From an uncultured Clostridium sp. (GTDB lineage: Bacteria > Bacillota > Clostridia > TANB77 > CAG-508), in contig CANSOY010000004.1 of the NCBI GenBank assembly GCA_947648765.1, positions 1-53,132 on the forward strand: 53,132 nucleotides of DNA. The letters are read 5' to 3'. Of this stretch, positions 16,245-24,828 are shown piece by piece. The position numbers and the translations under genes are program-made. The notes below the pieces were generated by a model. That model did not search any database and was not told where the DNA came from. It was given only the letters and a program-made list of their open reading frames with translations. How positions within the stretch are numbered: the first letter of the stretch is position 1; each line of letters opens with the position of its first letter.

Positions 16245-17051
16245 TTACTGGATGTATTTTACTTCTTTTTTCCCCATGCTTCCAATTCCGTTAATCCCTC
16301 GTCTACCATCTCTTAACTCGTCTTCAAAGTCCTGTATCATTAAGAATTGGTGGCAGTCTGTCATAGCAATTTTACACGCCACCACTAATGGGTCTTTGAA
16401 ATCGATTAAAATACGGGCAGGGGAAGAAGCAAAATTGGCTCCTACTTCGATTAGTCCTTCATAATAACTTTGGCAGGCACCTGCAAAGATGACAATATCT
16501 TGACTGCACTTGCGAACTTCTTTGACTGCTTCCATAAAAAAGCGAGAATTACGATAATTGTTCATATCGTTATATCCCACTTTCTTTTTTAACATCCCAT
16601 CGTGTCCTGTAATCACAACAACATCTGGACGATATTTTTCGACAAATTTTCGGATGAGTCTGGCTTGCTCGCTTTCTTTAATATTCTTTACAACCGCTTC
16701 TAAGCCATTTTTGAGATAATATCGTTCGGACTTTTCTGCATAACGACGGTCCCCATCTAAATGCAAAATTCGTCCTGTCTGCTCTACTTTCTCCCATCTG
16801 GTTTTAGCGCCTTTTTTCTCTTTTTCTCCTAATATTTTTTCGTCCCAAGAACGTAAGGTTTCTTTTACTTCTTTAACAGCTACCTTTTCTAAGTCTTCTA
16901 ATAGACTATCTGCTGTAATACGAATGGTTAGCCCTTTTAGAATTGCTAACTTCCCGATTGGCAATTCTCGAATTTCCTCTACACAAAATAGAATGTCTTT
17001 TCCATAAGATTTTCTTACGACAATATCGCCTTCACGAATTCGACCTAACAT
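16245..17051 (-). CDS. yabG: Sporulation-specific peptidase YabG
   Basis: 268 aa, the family size. YabG is a mother-cell protease made late in sporulation that trims coat proteins; in C. difficile it processes preproSleBA and CspBA. Conserved blocks: GDIVVRKSYGKDILFCVEEI, DGDRRYAEKS, VVITGHDGMLKKK, IVIFAGACQSYYEGLIEVGA and NFASSPARILIDFKDPLVVA. The Cys and His in these blocks are the expected catalytic area. It ends near an inverted repeat and precedes veg. A late-sporulation sigma factor is expected but I cannot place its promoter. Confidence 0.92.
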   Translation of the reverse strand: MLGRIREGDIVVRKSYGKDILFCVEEIRELPIGKLAILKGLTIRITADSLLEDLEKVAVKEVKETLRSWDEKILGEKEKKGAKTRWEKVEQTGRILHLDGDRRYAEKSERYYLKNGLEAVVKNIKESEQARLIRKFVEKYRPDVVVITGHDGMLKKKVGYNDMNNYRNSRFFMEAVKEVRKCSQDIVIFAGACQSYYEGLIEVGANFASSPARILIDFKDPLVVACKIAMTDCHQFLMIQDFEDELRDGRRGINGIGSMGKKEVKYIQ

Positions 17052-17118
17052 TTTCTCACCTCTTCATTTTGCATAATATATTTTATGTCGAAACTTGGAA
17101 AATGTGCTTGAGAGATAC

Positions 17119-17147
17119 TTGAGAAAAATGTTTTTTGGTAGTATACT
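17119..17147 (+). promoter_or_regulatory. Promoter of small membrane protein gene
   Basis: TTGAGA (17119-17124), 17-bp spacer, TATACT (17142-17147). Confidence 0.65.
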
Positions 17148-17179
17148 GTTAAGCAGAAATTTGAAAAAGGAGTTTTTTT

Positions 17180-17434
17180 ATGGATTTTGAAAAAGAAATT
17201 AAACAGATACAAGAACGAAATACAAGAGTGGAATTAGACAAAAGATGGGAAACTTGTTGGACAAGACGAGTTTGTATCTGCATTTTAACCTATCTTGTTG
17301 TTGTGATTTATTCTTATGTAATCCGCTATTGGTCTAACATTTTCCTTAGTTCTCTTGTTCCAGTCATTGGCTTTACTTTGTCTACTTTATCTTTACGATT
17401 TGTACGCAAACTATGGGAAAAGAAATTGAAATAG
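17180..17434 (+). CDS. Small membrane protein (84 aa), unknown
   Basis: I do not recognise the family. A charged N-terminal helix (MDFEKEIKQIQERNTRVELD) precedes two membrane segments (about residues 31-50 and 54-75) and a basic tail. The ATG follows AAAAGGAG. It has its own promoter (17119) and terminator (17440), so it is an independent small gene. Confidence 0.7.
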   Translation: MDFEKEIKQIQERNTRVELDKRWETCWTRRVCICILTYLVVVIYSYVIRYWSNIFLSSLVPVIGFTLSTLSLRFVRKLWEKKLK

Positions 17435-17439
17435 AGAAA

Positions 17440-17475
17440 AGATGCTTGGCACAAAATGTGTAAGCATCTTTTTTT
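17440..17475 (+). terminator. Terminator of small membrane protein gene
   Basis: Stem AGATGCTT/AAGCATCT with a 14-base loop, then six to seven T. Confidence 0.8.
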
Positions 17476-17488
17476 GTTATGTTTCTAT

Positions 17489-17842
17489 TTAGCCATACCA
17501 TACCACGCCTTCTTTATGCACATTCCTATAGAATGGTACAACGTCAATTCTTTTGTTATATTTTTCAATATTTTTTACAAGCGGAGATAAGGCAATTTTG
17601 AAGTTTCTTTTCCATTCAATTTCCCATGAATAGTCAACTATTTTTATTTTATACTTCTCTATCTCTACTTCATTTAAGTCTGTTAATACCATAATGTCGA
17701 TATCTGAACTCTCATTATAATCCCCTCTTGCATAAGATCCATACAAAATAACCTTCTGTAAATGTTCTCCCAAGATTTGCTTTGCTCCCTCCACAAAACA
17801 ATCTAATATTTCTTTTACATCAGGTGGCATTTCCTTTTTCAT
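17489..17842 (-). CDS. Nucleotidyltransferase-domain protein (MNT/DNA polymerase beta-like)
   Basis: 117 aa. Small nucleotidyltransferase fold with the signature ILYGSYARGDYNESSDIDIMVL (GS...DxD). MNT proteins often pair with a HEPN partner as toxin-antitoxin systems and add AMP to it. No HEPN gene is next to this one, so it stands alone. The ATG at 17842 follows an AGGAGAGAGG-type site. Family clear, role open. Confidence 0.75.
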   Translation of the reverse strand: MKKEMPPDVKEILDCFVEGAKQILGEHLQKVILYGSYARGDYNESSDIDIMVLTDLNEVEIEKYKIKIVDYSWEIEWKRNFKIALSPLVKNIEKYNKRIDVVPFYRNVHKEGVVWYG

Positions 17843-17928
17843 ACCTTTTTACCTCTCTCCTGTTTTTCCAGTCTTAGTATATTACATTTTTTTATATTTT
17901 TCTACTACATATTATCCTGTATCTTTTC

Positions 17929-17958
17929 TTGACAATACGTTACGTATTATTGTATAAT
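17929..17958 (+). promoter_or_regulatory. hicAB promoter with built-in palindromic operator
   Basis: TTGACA (17929-17934), 18-bp spacer, TATAAT (17953-17958). The spacer holds the palindrome AATACGT-t-ACGTATT (17934-17948). HicB-type antitoxins bind palindromes at their own promoter, so this is the likely autoregulation site. Confidence 0.75.
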
Positions 17959-17994
17959 AATTTCAGCCTAATATGAAAGGAGAATTTTTATTCT

Positions 17995-18182
17995 ATGACG
18001 ATAACTCCGAAAAAGTTAGTAAAACTTTTGAAGAGAAATCGGTTGGTATGAAGTAAAACAAGAAGGGTCGCACTTACGTCTAAGAAAAGAACGGTTTTAC
18101 AGATATCATTGTTCCTATGCACAATAAAGACCTGCCCACAGGCTTGCTGAAAAAACTATTAAAGCAGTCTGGGCTCGAATAG
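17995..18182 (+). CDS. hicA: HicA mRNA interferase toxin, frame interrupted at two CGG codons
   Basis: Read conventionally it stops after 18 codons. With a one-base skip at CGG 18040-18042 and again at CGG 18092-18094, it gives a complete 61-aa HicA: MTITPKKLVKLLKRN, then GWYEVKQEGSHLRLRKE, then GFTDIIVPMHNKDLPTG and a normal end at TAG 18180-18182. The catalytic His is in GSHL. HicA degrades mRNA through a dsRBD-like fold and is held by HicB. Length, fold and family glycines are all restored by the skips. Either this is a dead toxin beside a live antitoxin, or it is made by +1 frameshifting. It has an AAAGGAG site and its own promoter. Confidence 0.75.
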
Positions 18183-18225
18183 TTTTTGTTCTTACGTTCA
18201 TATTATAATAGAAAGAGGTGTAATC

Positions 18226-18633
18226 ATGAAGAAAGAAGTATTGTTCACTTATCCTGCAATTTTTCATTTTGAAGACGGACAGTATTGGTGCGAATTTATT
18301 GATTTGAAAGGTTGCTTTAGTTCCGGAACTACTTTACCAGAAGCAATGGAGAACTCCAAAGAGGCTATGGGCTTATACCTAGAAGGCTTAGAGGAATATC
18401 CAAAATGTACTACGAATATACAAAATATAAAATTAGAAGATAACCAATTTATTTCCTTTGTTACGATTAACATGGAAGAACATTGTAAAAAATATGCCAC
18501 AAAATCTGTCAAAAAAACACTATCCATCCCTGCTTGGCTCAATACACTTGCTGAAAAAGAGCACATCAATTTTTCCCAAGTGCTCCAAAAGGCTTTGATG
18601 GATCTATTAGACACAAGCCAAATAAAAAGATAG
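18226..18633 (+). CDS. hicB: HicB antitoxin
   Basis: 135 aa. The N-terminal HicB RNase-H-like fold (FTYPAIFHFEDGQYWCEFIDLKGCFSSG, TLPEAMENSKEAMGLYLEG) is followed by a C-terminal ribbon-helix-helix DNA-binding segment (KKTLSIPAWLNTLAEKE). It neutralises HicA and should repress the operon via the palindrome in the promoter. AAAGAGGTG precedes the ATG. No in-frame CGG. Confidence 0.88.
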   Translation: MKKEVLFTYPAIFHFEDGQYWCEFIDLKGCFSSGTTLPEAMENSKEAMGLYLEGLEEYPKCTTNIQNIKLEDNQFISFVTINMEEHCKKYATKSVKKTLSIPAWLNTLAEKEHINFSQVLQKALMDLLDTSQIKR

Positions 18634-18707
18634 AAATTACGCCTAAACTTCGTAATAAAATCAATCGAAGACTTGATTTACCAATCGTTTTGTCTTCTAA
18701 CAAAAAC

Positions 18708-18741
18708 AAGGACCTTGCCTTTTCGTGCAAAGTCCTTTTCT
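18708..18741 (+). terminator. Bidirectional terminator of hicAB and the AAA+ gene
   Basis: Stem AAGGAC/GTCCTT extended by TTGC/GCAA (18708-18737), with T-rich flanks on both strands. Confidence 0.7.
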
Positions 18742-18743
18742 TT

Positions 18744-21275
18744 TTAATCAATGCTAAATCCAATCTTGCCGCTTCTTCCCGTCATATTTTTCAAATTGTT
18801 TTCTGCAATCTCGGAATCAATATCTTTTTCCGTCATACAGGTTAAATCCTTTTGATTATATAAATTCTTAGTGTTACGTGCATGAAGTAGTAAAGATTTT
18901 TCAAACAAGTTAATCATAAAACGAGCATTACCAAAGTTTTCAATTTTCATAGCAGTTTCTAATACTTGTTTTACCTTTTCAATCGCTTTTTCATCCAAGG
19001 TAAGTCCTCGTTTTTCTACGGTCTTTTCAAAGATTTCCAACAACTGCTCTTGGGTATAATCCTTGAATTCAATATCATAGCCGATACGAGATAAAATTCC
19101 AGGGTTTAATTTCACAAAGTTGTTCATTTCTTCCTTGTATCCCGCAAAGATAATAATAATTCTGCCTTTGTAATCTTCCATCGACTTAATTAAAGTGGAA
19201 ATACACTCAGAAGCATAATCTGCACTACCTCTTGCATTCACTAAGGTATATGCCTCGTCAATGAAAAGTACGCCATCTAATGCTCTTTCCACCACACGGT
19301 AAGTCTTTGGTGCCGTTTGTCCTAAATATTCTCCAATTAAATCCTTTGCCTCTACCTCAATCAGTTTGTTCGTATTGATATACCCTAACTGATAGAAGAT
19401 ATCTGCTAAAATGCGTGCAACAGTTGTCTTGCCCGTTCCTGGATTTCCTTTGAAAAGCATGTGCAAGTTAATATCTGCAAGTCCTCTTTTTTCTAATTTT
19501 TTATTGAATTCGAGTAAATCGATTAAATGATTAATTTCTTCTTTAATATTTTCTAATCCAGTTAAATCATTTAATTCGGCTAAAATGTCTTCAATTTTTC
19601 TTTTCTTCTCATAGGCTGGTAACACTTCTTTCGTAATACATTCGGCTAAGTTGCGTTTTTTTAAGTAATTGAAAGTAATACGGTTGGATAAATCAAAAGC
19701 ATATTCTTTGCTCTTTAAGTCGCTTTCCATATAAGTAGTCATAATATATTCTTTTAACTCATCCTTAAAGTTTTCCTGTAATTTACCGAGTCGCTCTACA
19801 TTTTTGAGAACAATATCGTAAACTTCGGTTTCTTCTAAATCACGAAACTCAAAGCAAATGTTGAACAAATGCTTTAAGGACGCATTTTCTGCTAGAATTT
19901 CTTGAATCGTTTCCTTTTTTCCCGTAACCACAGTAATAATATCATAGGAAGAGTTTTTGATCGACTCTTCTAGTAAATTCAAGATACGCATACGAAAATC
20001 TTCTTTTTCATGGCGCAACAATCCTAAGTCTGAAATAAGGAGCATTCCGCGGTTCGGCTCCGTTACTTCTTGTGTATTTTGGTCTGTGGTACGAACATAT
20101 TGCCTTTTAATCGTTCGGTAATCACTGATAATCGTATTGGTAGATAAGCTGGTAATCTTTGAATTTTGCACATAACCATAATAGAAGATGACGCCATTTA
20201 GAAAAGAAGTAACCTCTTGTACAATGTTGTTATCGGTCGTGTACAAAATAATGTTAAGTGGAATTTTCAAATGTTTTCTTCCATTTTTGGTATTGTTTTG
20301 TACAAAGTTTAGGAAGTTCGTTAATTGATTTTTCACTTCTTCATTGTATGGCATATTTTTGATAATATATTGCGTGTTACGGTAATAGTAAATATCCCTT
20401 TGTGCCTTCATGTTTGGCTCTTCTTTGGCATAGAAACTGTATAGGTCAATCCCTTCTTTTTGGCAGAACCATAATACATAGGCTGCTAAATGGTAAGGAG
20501 ATTGGACAAAATACTCGCTGTCAATATGCAAGTCTGCTGTGATGTCGTTTTTATGAAGGACACCCTCTTTTTTCTCGCCTTCCCATAAATAGTTTAGAAA
20601 ATCTTGCTCTTGGACGGTTTCTAAATCTAAATAGCGGAAATGGATTTCTTCTTCAGTTTCTTCTGTTAGCTGGACAAAATCGTTTTTCGCTAGCATTTCA
20701 CTTGCTTTTAAGGCGATATAGTCGATAAAATCCATTGGTAATTGCTGTGTTACGGATACAATCTCGTGCTTTTCGTTTAAGATTAACTCCATCATTTCTT
20801 CAAAAGAAACGCCCTCTGTTTTCTCTAAGTAAATTAAATTTGCCAAAATCTTAAACGGGCATTCTTCCTCTGCGTCTAGCAAACAACGACTGCACTTTTG
20901 CTTACGGTTTGTTTCTAGTTGATTGCAAAGTAGCACCCAGTTAATACGGTTATATGCTTTTTCAATGTTGAATACTTGGGATAGCACAATTCTCCAGAAG
21001 GAGTCTAATTTTTGGTTGTCGCAAAGGCGTGCAAAAGAGAATTTTAGGCTATCTTGTTTTGGTTGTTCCTCAATGGATAACATCCCAAATAAAGCATAGA
21101 GTTTTAGCATTTTTTTGTTGTTTTCGGAAATATTGGTTAATCCATATTTTTCCAAAACACTTTGTGCTGTTTTTATTTTTAACTCGCCAATAATCGTATC
21201 TTCTTTTTTCGTAGTTTCTTCAATCCTTGGCTCTTTTTCTTTATTTTCTACATTTGGATTTTCATTTTCTTCCAT
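18744..21275 (-). CDS. Large AAA+ ATPase, SpoVK/CbbX-like C-terminal domain
   Basis: 843 aa from the ATG at 21275 (MEENENPNVENKE), which follows AGAGGAAAG. Longer frames to 21344 overlap the promoter. The N-terminal 560 residues are a charged, helical region of unknown function. The C-terminal ~280 residues are a CbbX/SpoVK-type AAA+ module: DLTGLENIKEEINHLIDLL, Walker A FKGNPGTGKTTVARILA, Walker B GVLFIDEAY, sensor 1 IIIFAGYKEEM and arginine finger NPGILSRIGYDIEF. SpoVK is a sporulation ATPase in Bacillus, but the long N-terminus differs, so the exact role is open. No in-frame CGG. Confidence 0.8.
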   Translation of the reverse strand: MEENENPNVENKEKEPRIEETTKKEDTIIGELKIKTAQSVLEKYGLTNISENNKKMLKLYALFGMLSIEEQPKQDSLKFSFARLCDNQKLDSFWRIVLSQVFNIEKAYNRINWVLLCNQLETNRKQKCSRCLLDAEEECPFKILANLIYLEKTEGVSFEEMMELILNEKHEIVSVTQQLPMDFIDYIALKASEMLAKNDFVQLTEETEEEIHFRYLDLETVQEQDFLNYLWEGEKKEGVLHKNDITADLHIDSEYFVQSPYHLAAYVLWFCQKEGIDLYSFYAKEEPNMKAQRDIYYYRNTQYIIKNMPYNEEVKNQLTNFLNFVQNNTKNGRKHLKIPLNIILYTTDNNIVQEVTSFLNGVIFYYGYVQNSKITSLSTNTIISDYRTIKRQYVRTTDQNTQEVTEPNRGMLLISDLGLLRHEKEDFRMRILNLLEESIKNSSYDIITVVTGKKETIQEILAENASLKHLFNICFEFRDLEETEVYDIVLKNVERLGKLQENFKDELKEYIMTTYMESDLKSKEYAFDLSNRITFNYLKKRNLAECITKEVLPAYEKKRKIEDILAELNDLTGLENIKEEINHLIDLLEFNKKLEKRGLADINLHMLFKGNPGTGKTTVARILADIFYQLGYINTNKLIEVEAKDLIGEYLGQTAPKTYRVVERALDGVLFIDEAYTLVNARGSADYASECISTLIKSMEDYKGRIIIIFAGYKEEMNNFVKLNPGILSRIGYDIEFKDYTQEQLLEIFEKTVEKRGLTLDEKAIEKVKQVLETAMKIENFGNARFMINLFEKSLLLHARNTKNLYNQKDLTCMTEKDIDSEIAENNLKNMTGRSGKIGFSID

Positions 21276-21322
21276 CTTATTCTTTCCTCTTTCTATTTTA
21301 TCTTGTGTTTTTCTCTTTTTTG

Positions 21323-21352
21323 ATTGTATCATACCGCCTTTCATAAGTACAA
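21323..21352 (-). promoter_or_regulatory. Promoter of the AAA+ gene
   Basis: Minus strand TTGTAC (21347-21352), 18-bp spacer, extended -10 TGATACAAT (-10 at 21323-21328). It argues for the ATG at 21275. Confidence 0.55.
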
Positions 21353-21426
21353 CAAAAAATATGCTTTTTCGACAATTTTAGCATTTTTTTCTCTGTATCA
21401 TATATTAAGAATGGGAGGTGAATTTT

Positions 21427-21828
21427 ATGTGTTTCAAAAATACCACTTGTATCCTTAGCCTTTTCCTTAGTATTTTGCTTGGAGTTGGTGCTGGTGTAGC
21501 CCTCTTTTTTGGTGCTTTACCAGTGATTGTAGGGCTTCCTCTTCTTGTTTTCCTAACTGCTGCATCTGCTTTGGTTGGTTTTTCGTTCTTACTTGGTATG
21601 AACCGCCATTCCGTTTGCATTTGCCGTTATGGTCGTTGCATTTTAATTGGCTCTTTCTTTAGTATTATTCTATCTGCCATTAGTCGTGTTTTAACCATTG
21701 TAGTTGCTAATGTTGGTTTTGCGGTTCTAATTGCTCTTTTAGTAGCTGCGTTTTTCTTTACGATTTTTACTTTTTTTGCTTTTCTTTTCTGTTTAATAAA
21801 GGAAAATTGCTGTTCTTGTTGTGAATAG
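21427..21828 (+). CDS. Four-helix membrane protein with Cys-rich end, unknown
   Basis: 133 aa from the ATG at 21427 (GGAGGTG six bases upstream). Four hydrophobic segments (about residues 8-30, 35-57, 72-95 and 100-122) and a Cys cluster at the end (ENCCSCCE), with more cysteines in the loops (SVCICRYGRC). I do not recognise the family. It is similar in style to small clostridial membrane proteins of unknown function. A strong terminator follows. Confidence 0.7.
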   Translation: MCFKNTTCILSLFLSILLGVGAGVALFFGALPVIVGLPLLVFLTAASALVGFSFLLGMNRHSVCICRYGRCILIGSFFSIILSAISRVLTIVVANVGFAVLIALLVAAFFFTIFTFFAFLFCLIKENCCSCCE

Positions 21829-21842
21829 AATTGGTAGGAAAA

Positions 21843-21882
21843 AACTTGAGGTCGCAAATTGCGACCTCAAGTTCTATTTGTT
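21843..21882 (+). terminator. Terminator of the four-helix membrane protein gene
   Basis: Perfect stem AACTTGAGGTCGC/GCGACCTCAAGTT with a five-base loop, then TTCTATTTG. Between here and 22009 I see nothing else. Confidence 0.8.
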
Positions 21883-22009
21883 TTGTTCATATTTTAGTTT
21901 CACGGTATCCCGTTAAATTAAAAGTTTCATTATTCAGTTTCTCTCATAAAATAATATATACAGCTATATCTTTGTTACTTAATGAGTAAATTATCGTCTT
22001 TTATTTTTT

Positions 22010-22885
22010 CTATTTCTTCCATACTTTTACTGCATAAATAGCAACACCAATTCCTAAAACACCAATAATACTTACAACTGCAATGATGAGCCATGTGTAG
22101 TTTTCGGCATCTTGCTTTTCTGCAAAAGTTGGCATTTCTAGTTCGTTTGAGATTGTATTTCCCTTTTCCTGTCCTAATACCAAAATATTTTCTGTAACAA
22201 AATTGGCTAGTACTGAATTGGCTACCACCTCATTTTGAACTGGTGCTTCTTCAACCGGCTCTTGTACAGGTGGCGTTTCTTCTACTCTTGTTTCCTCTTG
22301 TATTGTTGGCTTTTTATTGGTTGTGCTTGGTCGATTATTGTTCGGAGTACTTGGTTTAGTGGTAGTAGTTGGCGGTTCTTCGGCTGGTGGCTCCTCTTCT
22401 ACTGGTGGTTCTGGCTGTTTTGTCTGGATGGAAATGTTGGCATTTCCGCTTCCAATGACACTTTCTTCGCTTCCATTGGAAATCTCAAAATTGCGAACAC
22501 GGACCCATGCAGAATCTCCTGCACTTTCTTTTACACGAAACGTAACTTTGAAGATATTTTCGCTCGCATTCGAAGCCTTATTTCTTGTTGCTGTTAATTT
22601 ACCATTGGCTTCATTATGGAATGGTGCTGACCATTTGCCTTCTCCATCAATATCTACAAAAGTTAGTGCATTGGTATCATATTCGAGTGTTGTTCCGATT
22701 GCAATAATTCCCTTTCCTGCTTGTAAATTAGAGACGTGTGCATAAACATAAATCTCTTCGCCCTTTGTGGCACTCCCTGGTGCTTGTAGCGATATATTTC
22801 CAGAAATAGCGGCATAGGACTTGGTGCTCAAAAGCCCAAATAGTAAAAGGATTAGGCTCATATATATTTTCACTTGTTTCTTCAT
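22010..22885 (-). CDS. Cohesin-like domain surface protein with Pro-rich stalk and C-terminal anchor
   Basis: 291 aa from the ATG at 22885 (AAGGAGAA upstream). A signal peptide (IYMSLILLLFGLLSTKSYAA) is followed by a cohesin-type beta-sandwich (about residues 30-155; GSATKGEEIYVYAHVSNL, ATTLEYD-like IGTTLEYDTNALTF), a Pro/Glu/Thr-rich stalk (155-225) and a C-terminal membrane helix (WLIIAVVSIIGVLGIGVAIY) with a basic end. It should be displayed on the cell surface. No dockerin gene is in the window, so a scaffolding role is only possible, not shown. Confidence 0.75.
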   Translation of the reverse strand: MKKQVKIYMSLILLLFGLLSTKSYAAISGNISLQAPGSATKGEEIYVYAHVSNLQAGKGIIAIGTTLEYDTNALTFVDIDGEGKWSAPFHNEANGKLTATRNKASNASENIFKVTFRVKESAGDSAWVRVRNFEISNGSEESVIGSGNANISIQTKQPEPPVEEEPPAEEPPTTTTKPSTPNNNRPSTTNKKPTIQEETRVEETPPVQEPVEEAPVQNEVVANSVLANFVTENILVLGQEKGNTISNELEMPTFAEKQDAENYTWLIIAVVSIIGVLGIGVAIYAVKVWKK

Positions 22886-22919
22886 CAAAAATTCTCCTTA
22901 TTTCATGTTGTTTCGGTAA

Positions 22920-22954
22920 AAAGAATTAGCGGAAAAAATCTGCTAATTCTTTTT
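22920..22954 (-). terminator. Terminator of the yqfC-yerB operon
   Basis: Stem AGAATTAGC/GCTAATTCT with T-runs, directly after the DUF3048 gene. Confidence 0.8.
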
Positions 22955-22956
22955 CT

Positions 22957-24060
22957 TTATTCAGCTGGTTCTGGCTCTGTTACTTCTTTAGCTGTTATTT
23001 TCACATTCGCATCAATCGGGCAGATTTGGAAGAAGGTATTACCATCATTGACTTGAATTTCTTCTCCTGCTTCATTACGGTAAATGGTTTTTCCTGCTCT
23101 TGTGGTTTTCTCACAAGTGATTTTAATTGCTTTTCCATTGGTAATGTAGTAACCATTTAATGTTTTCACATTGTCTAGATTTTGTCTGTCTTTGTTTTCG
23201 CCATCATTAAGTGTTGTATTTTTTGCAAACGTAATGATAATATTCTTGGTTGTTACCGTTTCGTCTGTATCCCAGTCCTTTTGTAGTTTTCCTTTGCTGT
23301 ATCTAGTATATCTTTGTGTTTCTGCATCATATTCATATTTTACAAGATTGCTTTTCGAATATGGAATTTCAATGGTATCTGCTCCTACTCCATTTTCTAA
23401 TTTTACCTCGTCAACGGTATATTTTAGGACTGCCTCTTCTGTGGATGTCGTACGATAGCCTTTTTTGTCTTTGGCAAGTGTTAAGATATTTTTCGTGCTA
23501 GTTACTGCATTATGTGGTGCTTTTTTATCTTTAACACGCCAGAAATCTTTACTGCTATATACCAATCCATTTACATTCTGTACATTTAATTTGGAAATGT
23601 CTCTTTCTGCTTGTGGGCTCCAGCCATAATGTACATAGATGGCATCATTTTCAAGTGCATAGTCTAAGAAATAGTGTCTTGCACTACGAATTGGTCCAAT
23701 TTTGGCTAAGTCTTTTCCTTTGAATATTGCCATTAAACGGGACTCTCCGCCTTCTACAATAATCTCATAGACCGCATAGGCTTCATCTAATCCTGCATGT
23801 GGTTGTGCAGATTTATGGTTATCTATCATAACGGCGATTGGTCTATCGGTTCCTTGGTAAATCTCTACTTTTTTGGTTACGACTGGTGCTACTGGTGGCT
23901 CTTCTGCCTTTTGTTCTACGTCATTTTGGCTTGCTTCTTGGACGGATTGGTCTTTCCAAATTTTGAAGGCAAGTAACCCACCTGCTCCTAAGATACAAAC
24001 AATCAAAAGAATTACTAATACTTTTAATCCAACATTCTTACTTTTATTTTCTTCGTTCAT
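22957..24060 (-). CDS. DUF3048 (YerB-like) membrane-anchored protein
   Basis: 367 aa. One N-terminal membrane helix (VLVILLIVCILGAGGLLAF), then the DUF3048 domain: RPIAVMIDNHKSAQPHAGLDEA, YEIIVEGGESRLMAIF, IGPIRSARHYFLDYALENDA and VHYGWSPQAERDI. The C-terminal half has the YerB_C-type beta domain. Bacillus YerB is a lipoprotein; this version has a membrane anchor instead. Function unknown, extracytoplasmic. It starts 12 bases after the DgkA/PAP2 gene and ends the operon at the terminator at 22920. Confidence 0.85.
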   Translation of the reverse strand: MNEENKSKNVGLKVLVILLIVCILGAGGLLAFKIWKDQSVQEASQNDVEQKAEEPPVAPVVTKKVEIYQGTDRPIAVMIDNHKSAQPHAGLDEAYAVYEIIVEGGESRLMAIFKGKDLAKIGPIRSARHYFLDYALENDAIYVHYGWSPQAERDISKLNVQNVNGLVYSSKDFWRVKDKKAPHNAVTSTKNILTLAKDKKGYRTTSTEEAVLKYTVDEVKLENGVGADTIEIPYSKSNLVKYEYDAETQRYTRYSKGKLQKDWDTDETVTTKNIIITFAKNTTLNDGENKDRQNLDNVKTLNGYYITNGKAIKITCEKTTRAGKTIYRNEAGEEIQVNDGNTFFQICPIDANVKITAKEVTEPEPAE

Positions 24061-24072
24061 TTTTCTTCCTCC

Positions 24073-24825
24073 TTACATACGAAAAATGGTAATTCCATAG
24101 AGTAGTAATATGATTAAAACGCCCATCGTTGAACTATACATGACTTCAGCAAAGGAATGGGCATCATTTCGCATTCGGTTGCCAATCACAAGGCAAGATA
24201 ACACTAAAGCGAGGGCAAATACAATAATATTTCTTGTATTGAGCCAAATAGCCGTTAAAATCGCAAAGGCTAAAATAGTTTGCCCACTTGGATTAAAAAT
24301 TCGCTTACCGACTTGCTTTTTGTGGTTGATGTATGCCTTTCCTGCTAAAATTCCAATCACTGCTAAGATAATTCCAACAAATGCAATGTGCATTGGAGAT
24401 GCTACCACATAGTCTAATATGGTTGTTCCCATTTGCGAAAGTTCCGTTTCTCGGAAGAATAGGAAATATGCTACAACACAAGCGTTGATGGCAACGAGCA
24501 CCACAGCTCCTGCTGCTACATCTTTGGCAATCTTGGCTTTTGGATGGTATTGGTCTGTAAATAAATCCACTACTGTTTCAATCGCTGTATTTATCATTTC
24601 AGCAAAAATAACAAGAAATACAGCAAAGGTAAGACATAAAAACTCAGATGTGGTAAAGTTATAAAATAGACTTAAAATCATAACCGTTACCGCAATAACT
24701 AACTGCTTTCGTACATTACTTTGTGTGGTTGTTGCATATAAAATTCCATTAACTGCATTGTTGCAAGCATCGATAAAATTGGTATTATGTAATTTTTTCT
24801 TTTCTTTTTCTTCTTCTTCTTTCAT
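24073..24825 (-). CDS. dgkA: Diacylglycerol/undecaprenol kinase fused to PAP2-like phosphatase domain
   Basis: 250 aa. Residues 1-125 are a DgkA-type integral membrane lipid kinase (NGILYATTTQSNVRKQL, EMINTAIETVVDLF, AKIAKDVAAGAVVLVA). It phosphorylates undecaprenol or diacylglycerol. Residues 140-250 look like a PAP2 phosphatase domain (RIFNPSGQTILAF; NRMRNDAHSFAEVMYSSTMG). The PAP2 motif is normally PSGH; here it is PSGQ, so phosphatase activity is doubtful although the distal His is kept. Kinase and phosphatase in one chain would cycle the lipid carrier. Operon position after ybeY is the conserved dgkA place. Confidence 0.85.
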   Translation of the reverse strand: MKEEEEKEKKKLHNTNFIDACNNAVNGILYATTTQSNVRKQLVIAVTVMILSLFYNFTTSEFLCLTFAVFLVIFAEMINTAIETVVDLFTDQYHPKAKIAKDVAAGAVVLVAINACVVAYFLFFRETELSQMGTTILDYVVASPMHIAFVGIILAVIGILAGKAYINHKKQVGKRIFNPSGQTILAFAILTAIWLNTRNIIVFALALVLSCLVIGNRMRNDAHSFAEVMYSSTMGVLIILLLYGITIFRM

Positions 24826-24828
24826 ACG

